Part shown: in pieces, positions 49,664 to 59,431 of the stretch | How positions within the stretch are numbered: position 1 is the first letter of the stretch | Layout: every line of letters begins with the position of its first letter | Assembly (NCBI RefSeq): GCF_002007215.1 | Contig: NZ_MUHX01000001.1 | Coordinates: forward strand, 1 to 64,000 | Direction: 5' to 3' | Length of the DNA stretch: 64,000 bases | From: Pyramidobacter sp. C12-8 | Lineage (GTDB): Bacteria > Synergistota > Synergistia > Synergistales > Dethiosulfovibrionaceae | Made by a program: the position numbers and the translations under genes | The notes under the pieces: generated by a model | What the model saw: only the letters and a program-made list of their open reading frames with translations | The model's database searches: none | Told to the model about the DNA's origin: nothing

Positions 49664-50743
49664 ATGTCTCGATTGAAACTGACTCAGGAACACGTGGAAG
49701 CCGCGCTGCTGGGCGGCTGTTTTCTTGGCGGTGGCGGCGGCGGTTCGATGGCCAAGGGGCGCGCGCTCGGCGAAGCGGCTCTTTCCTCCGGTCCGTTGGA
49801 ACTGGTCTCGCTGGACGAGATCGATCCCGAAGCGGTCGTCGTCACCTGTTCGGCGGTGGGTGCGCCGGCCTCGAAAGAAGCGATGGCCAAGCCCGAAGCG
49901 GCCATGCGCGTCATTGAATTGATGGCAAAACTGGACGTGTCGCCTCCGGCCGGACTGATCACCAACGAAAATGGCGGCGGCTCGACGTTCAACGGCTGGC
50001 TGCCGGCCGCCATGAGCGGGCTGCCCCTGATCGACGCGCCGTGCAACGGACGCGCGCATCCCACCGGCGTCATGGGATCTATGGCGTTGCACCGCGACAA
50101 TCGTTACGTTTCGAAGCAGACGGCGGCGGGAGGAAATCCCGAGACGGGGCGCTACCTCGAAGCGGCTTTCAGCGGCCCCATGGAGGCCGTAGCGGCGCTT
50201 GTGCGGCAGTGCGCCGTTCAGGCCGGAGGACTGGTTGCGGTGGCCCGTAATCCGGTCAAAGCCCATTATTTGAAAGAACATGCCGCGCCGGGAGCCGTGA
50301 TGCTGGCCATCGAAACTGGGACGAAAATGCTTGAAGCCCGTTCCCGCGGAGCCGAAGCTGTTGTCCAGGCGGCGGTCGGCTTTCTCGGCGGCCGCGTCGT
50401 TACGGCGGGCACGGTGGACGCTATCGACCTGATTACCGAAGGCGGGTTCGACCATGGCGTCGTTTCCGCAGGCGGGTGCGAACTCGCGTTCTGGAACGAA
50501 TTCATGACGCTGGACCGCGGCGGCGAACGGCTGGGGACCTTCCCCGATCTGATCATGACCACGGACGCAGAAACCGGACTTCCCGTCACCACGGCGGAGC
50601 TCGCAAAGGGGCGGCGCGTTTTCGTGACGCTGGTCCCTGCGGACAGGATCCCTCTTGGCGCAGGCATGTTCTGCCGGGAACTTTTGGAACCTATCGAGAA
50701 GGTCGTCGGCAGGGACGTGCTGCCCTACGTCACGCTGAAGTAG
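49664..50743 (+). CDS. DUF917 family protein
   Basis: The 359-residue protein matches DUF917: LTQEHVEAALLGGCFLGGGGGGSMAKG (residues 6-32), VTCSAVGAPASKEAMAKPEA near 65, GLITNENGGGSTFNGWLPAAMSGLPLIDAPCNGRAHPTGVMGSM near 100-145, and TFPDLIMTTDAETGLPVTTAELAKGRRVFVTLVPADRIPLG near 290-330. One relative is an S-methyl thiohydantoin desulfurase, and many are annotated as hydantoinase/oxoprolinase-associated, so action on a hydantoin-like ring or amide is reasonable. The exact substrate is unknown. AAGGAGG precedes the ATG, 13 bp after the racemase stop. Confidence 0.87.
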   Translation: MSRLKLTQEHVEAALLGGCFLGGGGGGSMAKGRALGEAALSSGPLELVSLDEIDPEAVVVTCSAVGAPASKEAMAKPEAAMRVIELMAKLDVSPPAGLITNENGGGSTFNGWLPAAMSGLPLIDAPCNGRAHPTGVMGSMALHRDNRYVSKQTAAGGNPETGRYLEAAFSGPMEAVAALVRQCAVQAGGLVAVARNPVKAHYLKEHAAPGAVMLAIETGTKMLEARSRGAEAVVQAAVGFLGGRVVTAGTVDAIDLITEGGFDHGVVSAGGCELAFWNEFMTLDRGGERLGTFPDLIMTTDAETGLPVTTAELAKGRRVFVTLVPADRIPLGAGMFCRELLEPIEKVVGRDVLPYVTLK

Positions 50744-50811
50744 TGCAGCCGCCGTGTTCGCAATAACCGAAGAGAAAAAAATAGACGTAGAAAATCAAGG
50801 AGGTACCGATC

Positions 50812-51774
50812 ATGTCTCTTCTTTATACGATGAACGCGCTTGAACTGCTCGACTCGCCGTCCGTAAGCGGCGAGAGCGTCAAACAAGCGCTGATGGCCGC
50901 CGGCGTGCCGGGGGAACAGATCTCCGTCAAAACTGTTCACGGCCCCAAAGGCAGTACCGACTTCGTCAAAACGTGGTTCTACGGCTCCGAAGGCAAACAT
51001 AACGGCGGCACAGCTCCCACCATCGGTATCGTCGGCCGTCTCGGCGGCATCGGCGCGCGCCCCGAACGGATCGGGCTCGTTTCCGACGGCGACGGCGCCG
51101 TGTCGGCCGTGGCCGTCGCCATGAAACTGGGCGACATGGCGAAAAAGGGCGACGCGCTCAAAGGCGACGTGTTCGTCTCCACTCACATCTGCCCCAATTC
51201 TCCTACACGCCCTCACGATCCCGTGCCGTTCATGGGTTCTCCCATCAACATGACCATCGCCAACCGCGAAGAAATGGGCGAGGAGCTGGACGCCGTCCTG
51301 TCCATCGACACGACGCGCGGCAACCGGATCGTCAACGCCCGCGGCTTTGCCATCTCGCCGACGGTCAAGGAGGGCTGGATCCTGCGCGTCAGCGAAGATT
51401 TGCTCGAGATCATGAGCTCCGTCACGGGGGAGCTGCCCAAGGTTTTTCCCCTCAGCATGACCGACATCACGCCCTACGGCAACGGGCTCTATCACCTGAA
51501 CAGCATCCTCCAGCCCTGCACGGCCACCAAAGCGCCGGTCGTCGGCGTGGCGCTGACGTCGCAGACGACGGTCCCCGGCTGTGCTACGGGAAGCTCGCAA
51601 CCGATAGACATCGAGGCGGCCGTGCGCTTCGCCATCGAAACGGCGAAAGCGTTCGGCGAGGGCAAGTGCAAGTTTTACAGCGAGGAAGAATTCGATCTGA
51701 CCCTCAAACGTTACGGGGCCATGAACAAACTTCAAAGCATGGGCGATCTGCCGCCGGCGGATCCTCAGGCGTAA
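50812..51774 (+). CDS. DUF1177 family protein
   Basis: The 320-residue protein belongs to DUF1177, a family of unknown biochemical function. Recognisable blocks are TMNALELLDSPSVSGESVKQAL, GGTAPTIGIVGRLGGIGARPERIGLVSDGDGAVSAVAVAMKLGDM near 65-110, VFVSTHICPNSPTRPHDPVPFMGSPINM near 120-150 (two His and Cys that could bind metal), and VLSIDTTRGNRIVN near 165. The SDGDGA and HxxP-rich blocks resemble metallo-hydrolase active sites, so a peptidase or amidase function is my inference. It always occurs with OPT, AroM or DUF917 genes in the layouts I know. AAGGAGG precedes ATG 50812. Confidence 0.87.
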   Translation: MSLLYTMNALELLDSPSVSGESVKQALMAAGVPGEQISVKTVHGPKGSTDFVKTWFYGSEGKHNGGTAPTIGIVGRLGGIGARPERIGLVSDGDGAVSAVAVAMKLGDMAKKGDALKGDVFVSTHICPNSPTRPHDPVPFMGSPINMTIANREEMGEELDAVLSIDTTRGNRIVNARGFAISPTVKEGWILRVSEDLLEIMSSVTGELPKVFPLSMTDITPYGNGLYHLNSILQPCTATKAPVVGVALTSQTTVPGCATGSSQPIDIEAAVRFAIETAKAFGEGKCKFYSEEEFDLTLKRYGAMNKLQSMGDLPPADPQA

Positions 51775-51785
51775 GAGGCCCGGCC

Positions 51786-52460
51786 ATGACTTTGCGCGTA
51801 GGGACCGTCACCATTGGGCAGGCGCCAAGAACAGACGTCACGCCTGACCTTATGAAGATCCTCGGGGCGGAAGTGGAACTGATCGAAGCGGGAGCGCTGG
51901 ACGGCCTGAGTTCCGAACAGATCGCCGCCATGGCGCCGCGCCCGGGCGATTATGTGCTGGTCACGAGAATGGCCGACGGCACGTCCGTGAAAATCTGCGA
52001 ACGTGCGGTGACGCCGCTGCTGCGCCAAAAGATCGCCGCCCACTTCGCCGCGGGGATCCCCGCCGTCCTGCTGCTCTGCACGGGCGAGTTCCCCGACTTT
52101 CCAACCGGCGGGCTGCTGCTGAGGCCGCAGAAAATCCTGTTCAACATGGTTCAGGCCGTCGTGCCGGCCGGCGCGAAACTCGGCGTCTTCATGCCGTCGC
52201 CGGATCAGCTGGAACAGTCGTCGCGCCGCTGGTCGCAGATCACCGAGCAAAATCGTTCCATTGGCGCATCGCCCTACGTCCGTCCCGAAGAAACGATCCC
52301 CGCCGCGGCGGAAGAACTCGCCCGTTGGGGCGCCGACGCTCTCGTCATGGACTGCATGGGCTACACGCTGGCGATGAAGGAACAGGTTCGCCGAATTACC
52401 GGCAAACCCGTGATCCTCGCCCGCTCCATCGCCGCGCGGGTGTTGAGCGAGCTTGTGTAG
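51786..52460 (+). CDS. aroM: AroM family protein
   Basis: The 224-residue protein matches AroM of E. coli in length and pattern: MTLRVGTVTIGQAPRTDVTPDL at the N-terminus, EAGALDGLSSEQIAAMAPRPGDYVLVTRMADG near 35-65, and LLCTGEFPDF with RPQKILFNMV near 95-115. The C-terminal half has ADALVMDCMGYTLAMKEQVRRITGKPVILARSIAARVL. AroM was named from its position next to aroL but has no proved link to aromatic synthesis. Its fold is akin to Asp/Glu racemases, and here it closes a racemase-containing operon, consistent with a second racemase-like enzyme. A weak AAGAGG site precedes ATG 51786. Confidence 0.9.
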   Translation: MTLRVGTVTIGQAPRTDVTPDLMKILGAEVELIEAGALDGLSSEQIAAMAPRPGDYVLVTRMADGTSVKICERAVTPLLRQKIAAHFAAGIPAVLLLCTGEFPDFPTGGLLLRPQKILFNMVQAVVPAGAKLGVFMPSPDQLEQSSRRWSQITEQNRSIGASPYVRPEETIPAAAEELARWGADALVMDCMGYTLAMKEQVRRITGKPVILARSIAARVLSELV

Positions 52461-52513
52461 GCGACGAAGCTGGAGTAGTGTCAGCAGATGCTATTCCAAA
52501 CACCTATACGAAA

Positions 52514-52529
52514 TGTTCCACGTGGAACA
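52514..52529. promoter_or_regulatory. parS: parS-like ParB binding site 3
   Basis: Perfect 16-bp palindrome TGTTCCACGTGGAACA (AT flanked), identical to the sites at 10083 and 14529. Confidence 0.85.
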
Positions 52530-52586
52530 TTTCTCGCAAACGCAGTCATTATAATGAGTTAATTTACATGCACTAAAATAAATAAT

Positions 52587-52632
52587 CGTTCCGCCCGTTC
52601 CAGTTTCGCGCGAAACCGGAACGGGCGGAACG
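52587..52632. terminator. bidirectional hairpin terminator
   Basis: CGTTCCGCCCGTTCC pairs with GGAACGGGCGGAACG. Inside, GTTTCGC/GCGAAAC continues the palindrome across one A/C mismatch, making a 46-bp almost perfect inverted repeat. A similar core is used at 59432-59469. Confidence 0.7.
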
Positions 52633-52768
52633 TCGTTTGACGGCTTTCGTCGGCAAGGGAGCACGTTTTCGGCATGGACTGGGGTTACAGTCAGATACCT
52701 GCCGCGGTCCCAAAATATCGCATGGGAAACGCGCGAAATGAAGTTTGCGCTTTGCAAGTGCGAAAAGG

Positions 52769-54253
52769 CTACCGTCCGTGCTTGACGGCGTCGGAGATCG
52801 GCTGAAGTCTTCCCTCCGGGGACAAAGGCGCCCAGCCTCCTCCGAGGGCCTTGTAAAGTCTGATCAGAGCGCCGGTCATGTTGCCGGCGTTTGCCGCCAG
52901 TCCGTCCTCCAGAGACAGGAGCGCGCCCTGTGCTCCCAGCACTTCGCTGAAATCGGACAGCCCTTGACGATAGCGGTCTTCGGCAAGTTCAAGCGCGCGC
53001 CGGGCTGCTGAACGCCCGGCTTCCAGGGACTGCCGGCGCAAATTTTCCTGCCCGTAGGCCGCAAGGGCGTCGCGCACTTCGGCGGCAGCCTTCAGCACGG
53101 TCTTTTCATAGGCGGCCAGCAGCGCCTTTTCACGCGCACCCTGGGCCCGAACGTTGCGGCGCAGGGCTCCCGCGTTGAAGAGCGGCCAACTGAAGATCAG
53201 GGGGCCGATCGAAAATCCCTGCGATCCGGGCGAGAAAAGGTTTCCTGAATTCAGTGATTCGAAACCGACGGAACCCGACAGGCGCAGTTGAGGGGCAAGC
53301 TCGGCAGCGGCCTTTTTTTTCCGCGCCGCCTGCGCAGCCAGACGACGTTCGGCTATGCGGATATCCGGGCGTTGGCGCAGCGTCTCGGCGGGGATTCCCG
53401 TCACAAGAGCGGCCTTCGGTCGGGGGACCGGAGCAGGGGAAGCCAGCGCGTCGTTCAGAGAACCGGGGATCTCTCCGATCAAAATGGAGAGGGCGTTGCT
53501 CTTCGCTTCCAGAGCAGACCTCAGCGGCGGAATACCGGCGCGGGTCGACTCCAGGCCGTACCGCGCCTGCTGTTCCGCCAGTCCGTCGCTCAGGCCGGCT
53601 GCGCGGCGCGAGGCGACGAGACGAAGCATGTCCTCCTGACGCAGGACATTCCGTTCCATTATGTCGATCCTGGCTTGGAGCGAACGGTAATCGGCATAGT
53701 TCAGCGCCACCTCGGCGGCGATCGAGACCCAGACGTTCTGCAGTCCGGCGACCTCGGCTTCCAGGTCGGCGCGTCGCGCCGAAGCGCCCCGGCGCAGCCG
53801 GCCGAACAGATCGATCTCCCATGAAGCGTCGAACCCCAAACGGTGTCCGCTGCGTTCTCCCGTTCCTCCCGTGTTGTCGGAAATCCGGCTTCTGTGGGTT
53901 TTCCCGCCCAAGCTGACGGTCGGCGAGAGACTGGCCTCGGCAATGCCCAGCGCTGCCCGCGCTTCGTATACCCGCGCCAGCGCGGCGTCCATATCTTTAT
54001 TATGTTTCAGGGCGCGAACGATCAGTTCCGGCAGAAGCTCATCGTCCAGCGCGTCCCACCATCTGGCCAGAACCGATGCGGAGAGCCGTTCTCCGTTTGC
54101 CGAAGAAGCCGTCAAAGGATATCGTTCCGCCAGACGCAGCCAGTCGCCTTCATTTGCCTTTTCCGTCCTCCGCGCGGCGCGTCCCTGCGGACAAACCAGT
54201 GCCGTCAGCGCCGCTGTCGCCAGCGCGGCAAGCGCAAATTTTTTCCCGTTCAT
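52769..54253 (-). CDS. RND efflux outer-membrane factor (TolC/NodT family)
   Basis: The 494-residue protein has a signal peptide (MNGKKFALAALATAALTALV). The OMF pattern of two repeated coiled-coil/beta units follows: WWDALDDELLPELIVRALKHNKDMDAALARVYEARAALGIAEA near 65-105, LRQRPDIRIAERRLAAQAARKKKAAAELAPQLRLSGSVG near 315-355, and LGAQGALLSLEDGLAANAGNMTGALIRLYKALGGGW at the end. NodT-type factors are usually lipoproteins, but the segment here (LTALVC) is a poor lipobox. It forms the outer-membrane exit duct of the adjacent RND pump and proves a diderm envelope. The Met at 54253 (GAGGTGAG upstream) is the start; a longer frame lacks signals. Confidence 0.92.
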   Translation of the reverse strand: MNGKKFALAALATAALTALVCPQGRAARRTEKANEGDWLRLAERYPLTASSANGERLSASVLARWWDALDDELLPELIVRALKHNKDMDAALARVYEARAALGIAEASLSPTVSLGGKTHRSRISDNTGGTGERSGHRLGFDASWEIDLFGRLRRGASARRADLEAEVAGLQNVWVSIAAEVALNYADYRSLQARIDIMERNVLRQEDMLRLVASRRAAGLSDGLAEQQARYGLESTRAGIPPLRSALEAKSNALSILIGEIPGSLNDALASPAPVPRPKAALVTGIPAETLRQRPDIRIAERRLAAQAARKKKAAAELAPQLRLSGSVGFESLNSGNLFSPGSQGFSIGPLIFSWPLFNAGALRRNVRAQGAREKALLAAYEKTVLKAAAEVRDALAAYGQENLRRQSLEAGRSAARRALELAEDRYRQGLSDFSEVLGAQGALLSLEDGLAANAGNMTGALIRLYKALGGGWAPLSPEGRLQPISDAVKHGR

Positions 54254-54263
54254 CGCGTCGGTC

Positions 54264-57200
54264 TCACCTCGTCTTCTTCGGCGTGACGGCGGGAGCGCCG
54301 CCGCTTTTTGCACGTCTTTCGAACAGGACAAACAGCCCGGGGATCAGGAAAACGCCCAATACCGTAGCGATCGCCATCCCGAACACCATGACGCTGCCGA
54401 CGGCCCTTCGGCTGGCCGACGACGCGCCTGCGGCAAAAAGCATGGGCAGGATGCCGAAGACACAGGTCAGACCCGTCATCAGCACGGCGCGATATCGTTC
54501 ATGGGCGGCCTGCGAGGCCGCGTCGAGGATCGACAGTCCGTTTCGTTCCCGCAGCGCTTTGGCGAATTCGACGATGAGGATGGCGTTCTTCGAGGCCAGT
54601 CCCACGAGCAGAAGGATCCCCAGCTGGGCATAGACGCTCAGCGACAGCTTCATGATCCACACGCCAGCCAGAGCGCCGCCGAAAGCCGTTACCAGCGACA
54701 GGAGCACCGACAGGGGCAGCGTCCAACTCTCGTATTGAGCCACCAGGAAAAGATAGCTGAAGAGCAGCGCCAGCAACAGCACGCGGCTCAGTTCGCCGGA
54801 TTCGCCGGTGCGCTTTTCCTGAAAGCTCATGCCGGACCATTCGTAGCCATAGCCTTCGGGCAGTTCTTTTGCCAGTTCTTCAAGGAGAGCCATCCCCCGC
54901 CCGGTGCTGACGCCGGGTTTGAGTCTTACGGTAACGGCGGCTGCGGGATAGAGGTTGTAGCGATCCACTTCGCTCGGCCCCAAGCTTTTTTCCGTCGCCG
55001 CCAAAGCGCTCAGGGGCACCTGCCGTCCGGTCCTGCCGCGGACATGGATCCGCGCCATCCCGTCGACGTTCTGCCGAAACGGCGCGTCCGCTCCCAGAAG
55101 GACCTTGTTGGTCTGGTTCCCAAGGTTGACGTCGTTCACGTAGTAAGTGCCGAAATAGCACTGGAGCGTCGAAAAAACCGACGAGATCGGTACGTTCAGG
55201 TCTTCCGCTTTGGCGCGGTCGACGTTGAGACGCATATGAGGCACGCTGGCGGTGTAAGGACTGTAACTGAACAGCACTTCCGGACACCGGGCGAGACGTC
55301 CCTGAAAATCCAGGAGCACCTGATACAGTTCGGCGGGATCGAATCCCCGGCGCGACTGGAGACGGAAGTCAAGTCCTCCGCTCAGACTGACGCCGAGGAT
55401 GGGCGGCAACGTGAACACCATCACCCGCGCTTCCGCAACCGAAGCGGCGATGCCGCGCAGTTTCGCCATGACGGAGTTCAGATCCTGCCCCTCGCGCGCG
55501 TAGCGTTCCGACCAGTCCTCGAGAGTCGCCCAGACAGAGCCCACGCTCTCGTCCGCTCCGAATCCGCCGATGAAATTGTTGCCCGGGAAACCCAGGACCC
55601 ACTCGATCCCCGGCACGTCTTCCACCCTACGGCACAGCCTTTCGATCAAAGGGACCGTCCGGCTCCTGGTAGCCCCTTCGGGCAGCTGAGCGACGAGAAA
55701 AGCGCAGCCCTGATCCTCGTCGGGCAGAAACGACGTGGGGATCTTCCTCCGCATGAACCATCCCGCGCAGCCGATCAGAAGGAACAGCAGCAGCGTTACG
55801 GCGGAACGGCGGGCGATCCATACCGATCCCCTCACATAGCTTGAACGGGTTCGTTCCAGCAGACGGTTGAACCATGCGAGCGGGCCTTTCGCCGTCGGTG
55901 CGGCGGCGGAAAGCAGGGATGCGCACATCACGGGGCTGAGCGTCAGCGCGACGACCAGCGAAGACAAAACGGCGAGGGCGATGGTGACCGCGAACTGCCG
56001 GTAGATGATGCCGGTCATCCCCTTCATGAAAGCCACGGGGACGAAGATAGCCAGGAACACCATCGTTGTGGCGACCATAGGCGTCGTGATATCCTTCATG
56101 GCGCGGACCGTTGCCGAGCGGGCATCGGCGCCGTCCCGTTCCATGACGAACTGCACCCGCTCCACCACGAGAATGGCGTCGTCCACCACCGTGCCGATCA
56201 CCAGGATGAACCCGAACAGCGTCAGGATATTGAGACTGTACCCGAGGGCGGACAGCCCGGCGAGCGCGAACAGCAAGGATACGGGGATGGCCGCCACGGG
56301 CACCAGAGTCGTTCTCCAGCTCTGCAGGAACAGGTAACATACGACGACAACCAGCAGACAGGTGAGCCCCAGCGTCGCGAGGATCTCCACGAAAGACGCT
56401 CTGACGAAAGCCGTCGCATCGTAGACGATCGCCATTTCCATGTCGTTCGGGAAATCCCGTTCCAGACGGGCTATCTGAGTCCTGATCGCCGCCATGACCT
56501 CCAAGGCGTTGGAACCCGGCGACTGGCTGATCTTCAAGCTGGACGAGGGAGCCCCGTTGACAAACCCTTCGAAGCCGTAACTCTCGGCTCCAATCTCGAT
56601 GCGGGCGATCTGACCGAGAGTGACGCGACTGCCGTCGGAATCCGTACGCACGATCACGTTTCTAAAATCCTCCGCGTCGTTCAGACGTCCTTTCGTTTCG
56701 AGGGAATAAGCTATCGGAGTCCCTTCGTTGCCCGGAGCCATCCCCACGGCTCCGATAGCCGCCTGCCGGTTCTGGCTCCGTATCGCCGCTACCACGTCGT
56801 CGACGGAAAGTCCCAGGTTGGCGATGCGTTCCGGATTCAGCCAGACTCTGAGACTTCGCCCCGAACCGATGAGGAACGAGTCTCCCACGCCGTCGACGCG
56901 ATCGATGGCGTCTTTGACGTTGTTTTTCATGTAATCGTTCAGCGCCAGCAGGTCGTGAGTCCCCCCGGGAGAGACTAAACTCAGCTGAGCGATGGGCGAC
57001 ATGAATACCGGCAACGCCGAGAGTCCGCGGGCGACCACTTCGACGGGCAACTGAGGCAAGGCGAGCTGCATTCGATTCTGCACCCGGACCAGCGCCATAT
57101 CCGGATCGGTGCCGAGCTCGAAAGTCACGCTCATGACGTACGCCCCGGAATCCGAAGCCGACGACGACAGATACATCATACCTTCGACGCCGTTGACGGC

Positions 57201-57404
57201 TTTTTCCAGCGGCGCTCCTACCGTGTCGGACACGACCTGAGCCGACGCGCCGGGATAAACGGTCGAGACGCGTATCGTCGGCGGCGCGATCTCGGGGTAC
57301 TGGGCGACGGGAAGCAGAAAGAGCGCCAGCGCTCCGACGACGGACATGAGAAGAGAAAGAACGACAGCGAAACGCGGACGATCGATGAAGAACTTCGAGA
57401 TCAT
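54264..57404 (-). CDS. RND multidrug efflux permease (HAE1/AcrB type)
   Basis: The 1046-residue inner-membrane pump has the AcrB layout: [28 protein letters not shown] at the N-terminus, periplasmic [33 protein letters not shown], the proton-relay Asp pair in the fourth span ([26 protein letters not shown] near residue 400), a second periplasmic loop, and final spans with [25 protein letters not shown]. Its length matches the family. It works with the upstream membrane-fusion protein and downstream outer-membrane factor, all on one transcript in the order MFP-RND-OMF. The substrates (drugs, bile salts or metabolites) cannot be read from sequence. It is probably repressed by the adjacent MarR protein. 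Confidence 0.95.
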   Translation of the reverse strand: MISKFFIDRPRFAVVLSLLMSVVGALALFLLPVAQYPEIAPPTIRVSTVYPGASAQVVSDTVGAPLEKAVNGVEGMMYLSSSASDSGAYVMSVTFELGTDPDMALVRVQNRMQLALPQLPVEVVARGLSALPVFMSPIAQLSLVSPGGTHDLLALNDYMKNNVKDAIDRVDGVGDSFLIGSGRSLRVWLNPERIANLGLSVDDVVAAIRSQNRQAAIGAVGMAPGNEGTPIAYSLETKGRLNDAEDFRNVIVRTDSDGSRVTLGQIARIEIGAESYGFEGFVNGAPSSSLKISQSPGSNALEVMAAIRTQIARLERDFPNDMEMAIVYDATAFVRASFVEILATLGLTCLLVVVVCYLFLQSWRTTLVPVAAIPVSLLFALAGLSALGYSLNILTLFGFILVIGTVVDDAILVVERVQFVMERDGADARSATVRAMKDITTPMVATTMVFLAIFVPVAFMKGMTGIIYRQFAVTIALAVLSSLVVALTLSPVMCASLLSAAAPTAKGPLAWFNRLLERTRSSYVRGSVWIARRSAVTLLLFLLIGCAGWFMRRKIPTSFLPDEDQGCAFLVAQLPEGATRSRTVPLIERLCRRVEDVPGIEWVLGFPGNNFIGGFGADESVGSVWATLEDWSERYAREGQDLNSVMAKLRGIAASVAEARVMVFTLPPILGVSLSGGLDFRLQSRRGFDPAELYQVLLDFQGRLARCPEVLFSYSPYTASVPHMRLNVDRAKAEDLNVPISSVFSTLQCYFGTYYVNDVNLGNQTNKVLLGADAPFRQNVDGMARIHVRGRTGRQVPLSALAATEKSLGPSEVDRYNLYPAAAVTVRLKPGVSTGRGMALLEELAKELPEGYGYEWSGMSFQEKRTGESGELSRVLLLALLFSYLFLVAQYESWTLPLSVLLSLVTAFGGALAGVWIMKLSLSVYAQLGILLLVGLASKNAILIVEFAKALRERNGLSILDAASQAAHERYRAVLMTGLTCVFGILPMLFAAGASSASRRAVGSVMVFGMAIATVLGVFLIPGLFVLFERRAKSGGAPAVTPKKTR

Positions 57405-57411
57405 GACGCCG

Positions 57412-58584
57412 TCACCGTTCCTCAGGCGGCGCTATTGCCGTTACGGCGCTGCCGTGCCGCACGCGCTGCATCCCTCGGCGCACGATGCGGTCGCCGGGGG
57501 CCAGGCCTTCGACGATCTCGGCAAGCCCGTCCACAGTCTGACCGACGACGACGGAACGGCGAGAGACGATCCCGCCGTCGTCGACGAACCAGACGAAATC
57601 GCCCTGCCGATCGGAAATGACCGTTTCCTGCGGCACAATCAGCACCGGCCCCGCAGAACGGAGCACCCGGAGCGTCACCAGTTCTCCCGGCACCAATAAT
57701 CCGTCCGGATTGTCAAAGCGGCAGCGCGCGAGGATAGCCCCTGTTCCGGGATTCATGCGGTTATCGATAAAATCCGGACGTCCCTGGCCGGGAAGTTCCA
57801 CTCCGCCAGGCAGAACGGCGCGAACTGAGAATGTACCGGCGCCCTTCGCGCCGCCGGCGAAAAACGCCCGGCCGGCGAGATACTCGCGATCGGACAGAGC
57901 GAATGAAACGCGTATGGGATCGGTCTGCACCACCCGTGCGAGCGGGGTCGCCGAAGTCACGTAATTGCCGCGGGTAACCAGCGCCGCCCCGATGCGGCCG
58001 TCGATCGGCGAACAGATTTTCGTTCGTTCCAGGTCGATCTCGGCCATCCTCAGAGCCGCCGTCGCCCTCCGTACTTTTGCCTGGGCGTCGAGCACGGCGC
58101 AACGAGCGTCGTCAAGGGCCGACGCCGTGACCGAGCGTTTATCGGCGGCCTCCATGCGTTTGAGGAGGCGCCGCGCTCTGTCCTTGTCGGCCTGGGCCTG
58201 AGCGAGTTCCGCCCTGCGCAGTTCCGCCGCCGCGGAGAAAGAACGCCGATCCAGAGTGAAGAGCAGCTGTCCCTCTTTCACTTCGGCGCCCTCCGGGAAT
58301 TCGACCTTCTCAATGACAGCCGACACCTGCGGACGAAGTTCGACAGCCTGAACGGCTTCCACGTGCCCGATATACTCTCGGGTCAGCGCCATATCCTTTT
58401 CCTTCGCCACGAAGAGCTCCACGGGGACGGGGCGGTTGGGAGACGAAGCCGCTTTCGCCGCAGGCAGGTTCGCCGAAACAATATGGACGAACAGGACGGC
58501 GAAAAGGGAAAGCCGCGTCATCCTCTGCCCCCGCAGACAAAAGGATCGCGCCGCGCACAGATATGATCTCCTTGTACAGTTCAT
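57412..58584 (-). CDS. RND efflux membrane-fusion protein (AcrA type)
   Basis: The 390-residue periplasmic adaptor has an N-terminal signal region, a lipoyl-like half ([62 protein letters not shown]), a helical hairpin ([43 protein letters not shown]), the second lipoyl half ([25 protein letters not shown]) and beta-barrel/membrane-proximal domains. It bridges the RND pump and the TolC-like duct. Met 58584 has AAGGAG 10 bases upstream. The Met 21 residues later opens a cleaner signal peptide ([25 protein letters not shown]) and is an alternative start. A MarR-type operator lies about 110 bp upstream. Confidence 0.92.
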   Translation of the reverse strand: MNCTRRSYLCAARSFCLRGQRMTRLSLFAVLFVHIVSANLPAAKAASSPNRPVPVELFVAKEKDMALTREYIGHVEAVQAVELRPQVSAVIEKVEFPEGAEVKEGQLLFTLDRRSFSAAAELRRAELAQAQADKDRARRLLKRMEAADKRSVTASALDDARCAVLDAQAKVRRATAALRMAEIDLERTKICSPIDGRIGAALVTRGNYVTSATPLARVVQTDPIRVSFALSDREYLAGRAFFAGGAKGAGTFSVRAVLPGGVELPGQGRPDFIDNRMNPGTGAILARCRFDNPDGLLVPGELVTLRVLRSAGPVLIVPQETVISDRQGDFVWFVDDGGIVSRRSVVVGQTVDGLAEIVEGLAPGDRIVRRGMQRVRHGSAVTAIAPPEER

Positions 58585-58690
58585 CTGAACTTACTCCTTC
58601 CTTCAGAACCTTTCGGCGTTTCGCGGGCACCTTCGATCGTGAGACGGAACAAAGTTTTGCCTGCCGAGAAAGTCTCTGTAAAATGGCATG

Positions 58691-58715
58691 AAAGAGTATA
58701 GTAACTATACTCTTT
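58691..58715. promoter_or_regulatory. MarR-type operator upstream of the efflux operon
   Basis: Perfect inverted repeat AAAGAGTATAG-TAA-CTATACTCTTT. The inner ATAG...CTAT half-sites resemble those in the marR promoter at 59251-59279, so one repressor may control both. Confidence 0.75.
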
Positions 58716-58779
58716 TCCCAAAAAACAATCCCTCTCCGCTCCCCGGAAAGTTTTTCGGAATTTGAAAACTTCCGCTTCT

Positions 58780-59244
58780 TCATTCCATAAACTTGTCAAG
58801 CTTTTCCTCGAGCATACTGAAAAAGCTCCGCAAAAAAGCTTTGTTCGCCTCCGGATAATCCGCAAGGATATCGCTGAACACTTTCTCATATTTCCGATGG
58901 AGCTCTTCGTGGCTCAGGTAAGCCGTCTTTCCTTTCGGCGTCAATTTGAGTGTTAGCCGCGACAGATTGGCGGGATCTGTTTCCTTGACGATCATCCCCT
59001 TGCGTTGCAACTTCATCAGAGTCTGAGAAACAGCGCCCTTGGTGACGCCCAGCATATCGGCCAGCCCCGTGACATGGATCCCCTCGTTTTCCTTGACCGC
59101 CTTCAGCATGTGGATCTCGGCTTCGTAGAGAGGCTGGTCGGTCCCGAAATATCGGGCTTTCTTGTCGATATCCATGGTTTTGCTCACAATCCGCAGAAAA
59201 ACATAACTGAGTCTTGACTTGTTTTTAAATTTCATGTCCATCAT
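58780..59244 (-). CDS. MarR-family transcriptional repressor
   Basis: The 154-residue protein has the MarR winged helix: HMLKAVKENEGIHVTGLADMLGVTKGAVSQTLMKLQRKGMIVKETDPANLSRLTLKLTPKGKTAYLSHEELH (residues 45-118). Dimerisation helices occupy both ends, and the C-terminal helix SFFSMLEEKLDKFME closes it. MarR proteins bind palindromes at their own promoter and at efflux operons and release on binding phenolic or other ligands. It lies directly upstream of the RND operon on the same strand. Operator-like palindromes occur in its own promoter and before the MFP gene. A start at 59235 (Met-Lys-Phe-Lys) is also possible. Confidence 0.9.
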   Translation of the reverse strand: MMDMKFKNKSRLSYVFLRIVSKTMDIDKKARYFGTDQPLYEAEIHMLKAVKENEGIHVTGLADMLGVTKGAVSQTLMKLQRKGMIVKETDPANLSRLTLKLTPKGKTAYLSHEELHRKYEKVFSDILADYPEANKAFLRSFFSMLEEKLDKFME

Positions 59245-59250
59245 GGCGAA

Positions 59251-59279
59251 AGTATATAGCCGCTATACACTCATGTCAA
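59251..59279 (-). promoter_or_regulatory. marR promoter with operator in the spacer
   Basis: On the minus strand TTGACA (59279-59274), a 17-bp spacer and TATACT (59256-59251). The spacer and -10 hold the inverted repeat GTATAGCGGCTATATAC, which fits an autorepression site. Confidence 0.75.
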
Positions 59280-59431
59280 CCTTTTTTCCGCACTCCGGGC
59301 CCCGTATCCCTTACGGCCGAAAAACACTCCTCAACGCCGCGTCTTTTCACATAGCTCATCCTATGCGGAACAATCTGCGCGGACGAAGTTACCGCAGGCA
59401 ATTCAAACGCTTATTGGTAAGAGTAAACGAT

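Larger units (their letters stand above)
52461..52768. other. convergent intergenic region
   Basis: No gene. It contains the third parS site and a 46-bp bidirectional hairpin between aroM and the efflux operon. Confidence 0.6.

Noticed and set aside
53871-55844. 657-codon plus-strand frame opposite the RND operon
   Set aside because: Shadow of the OMF and RND genes on the other strand.
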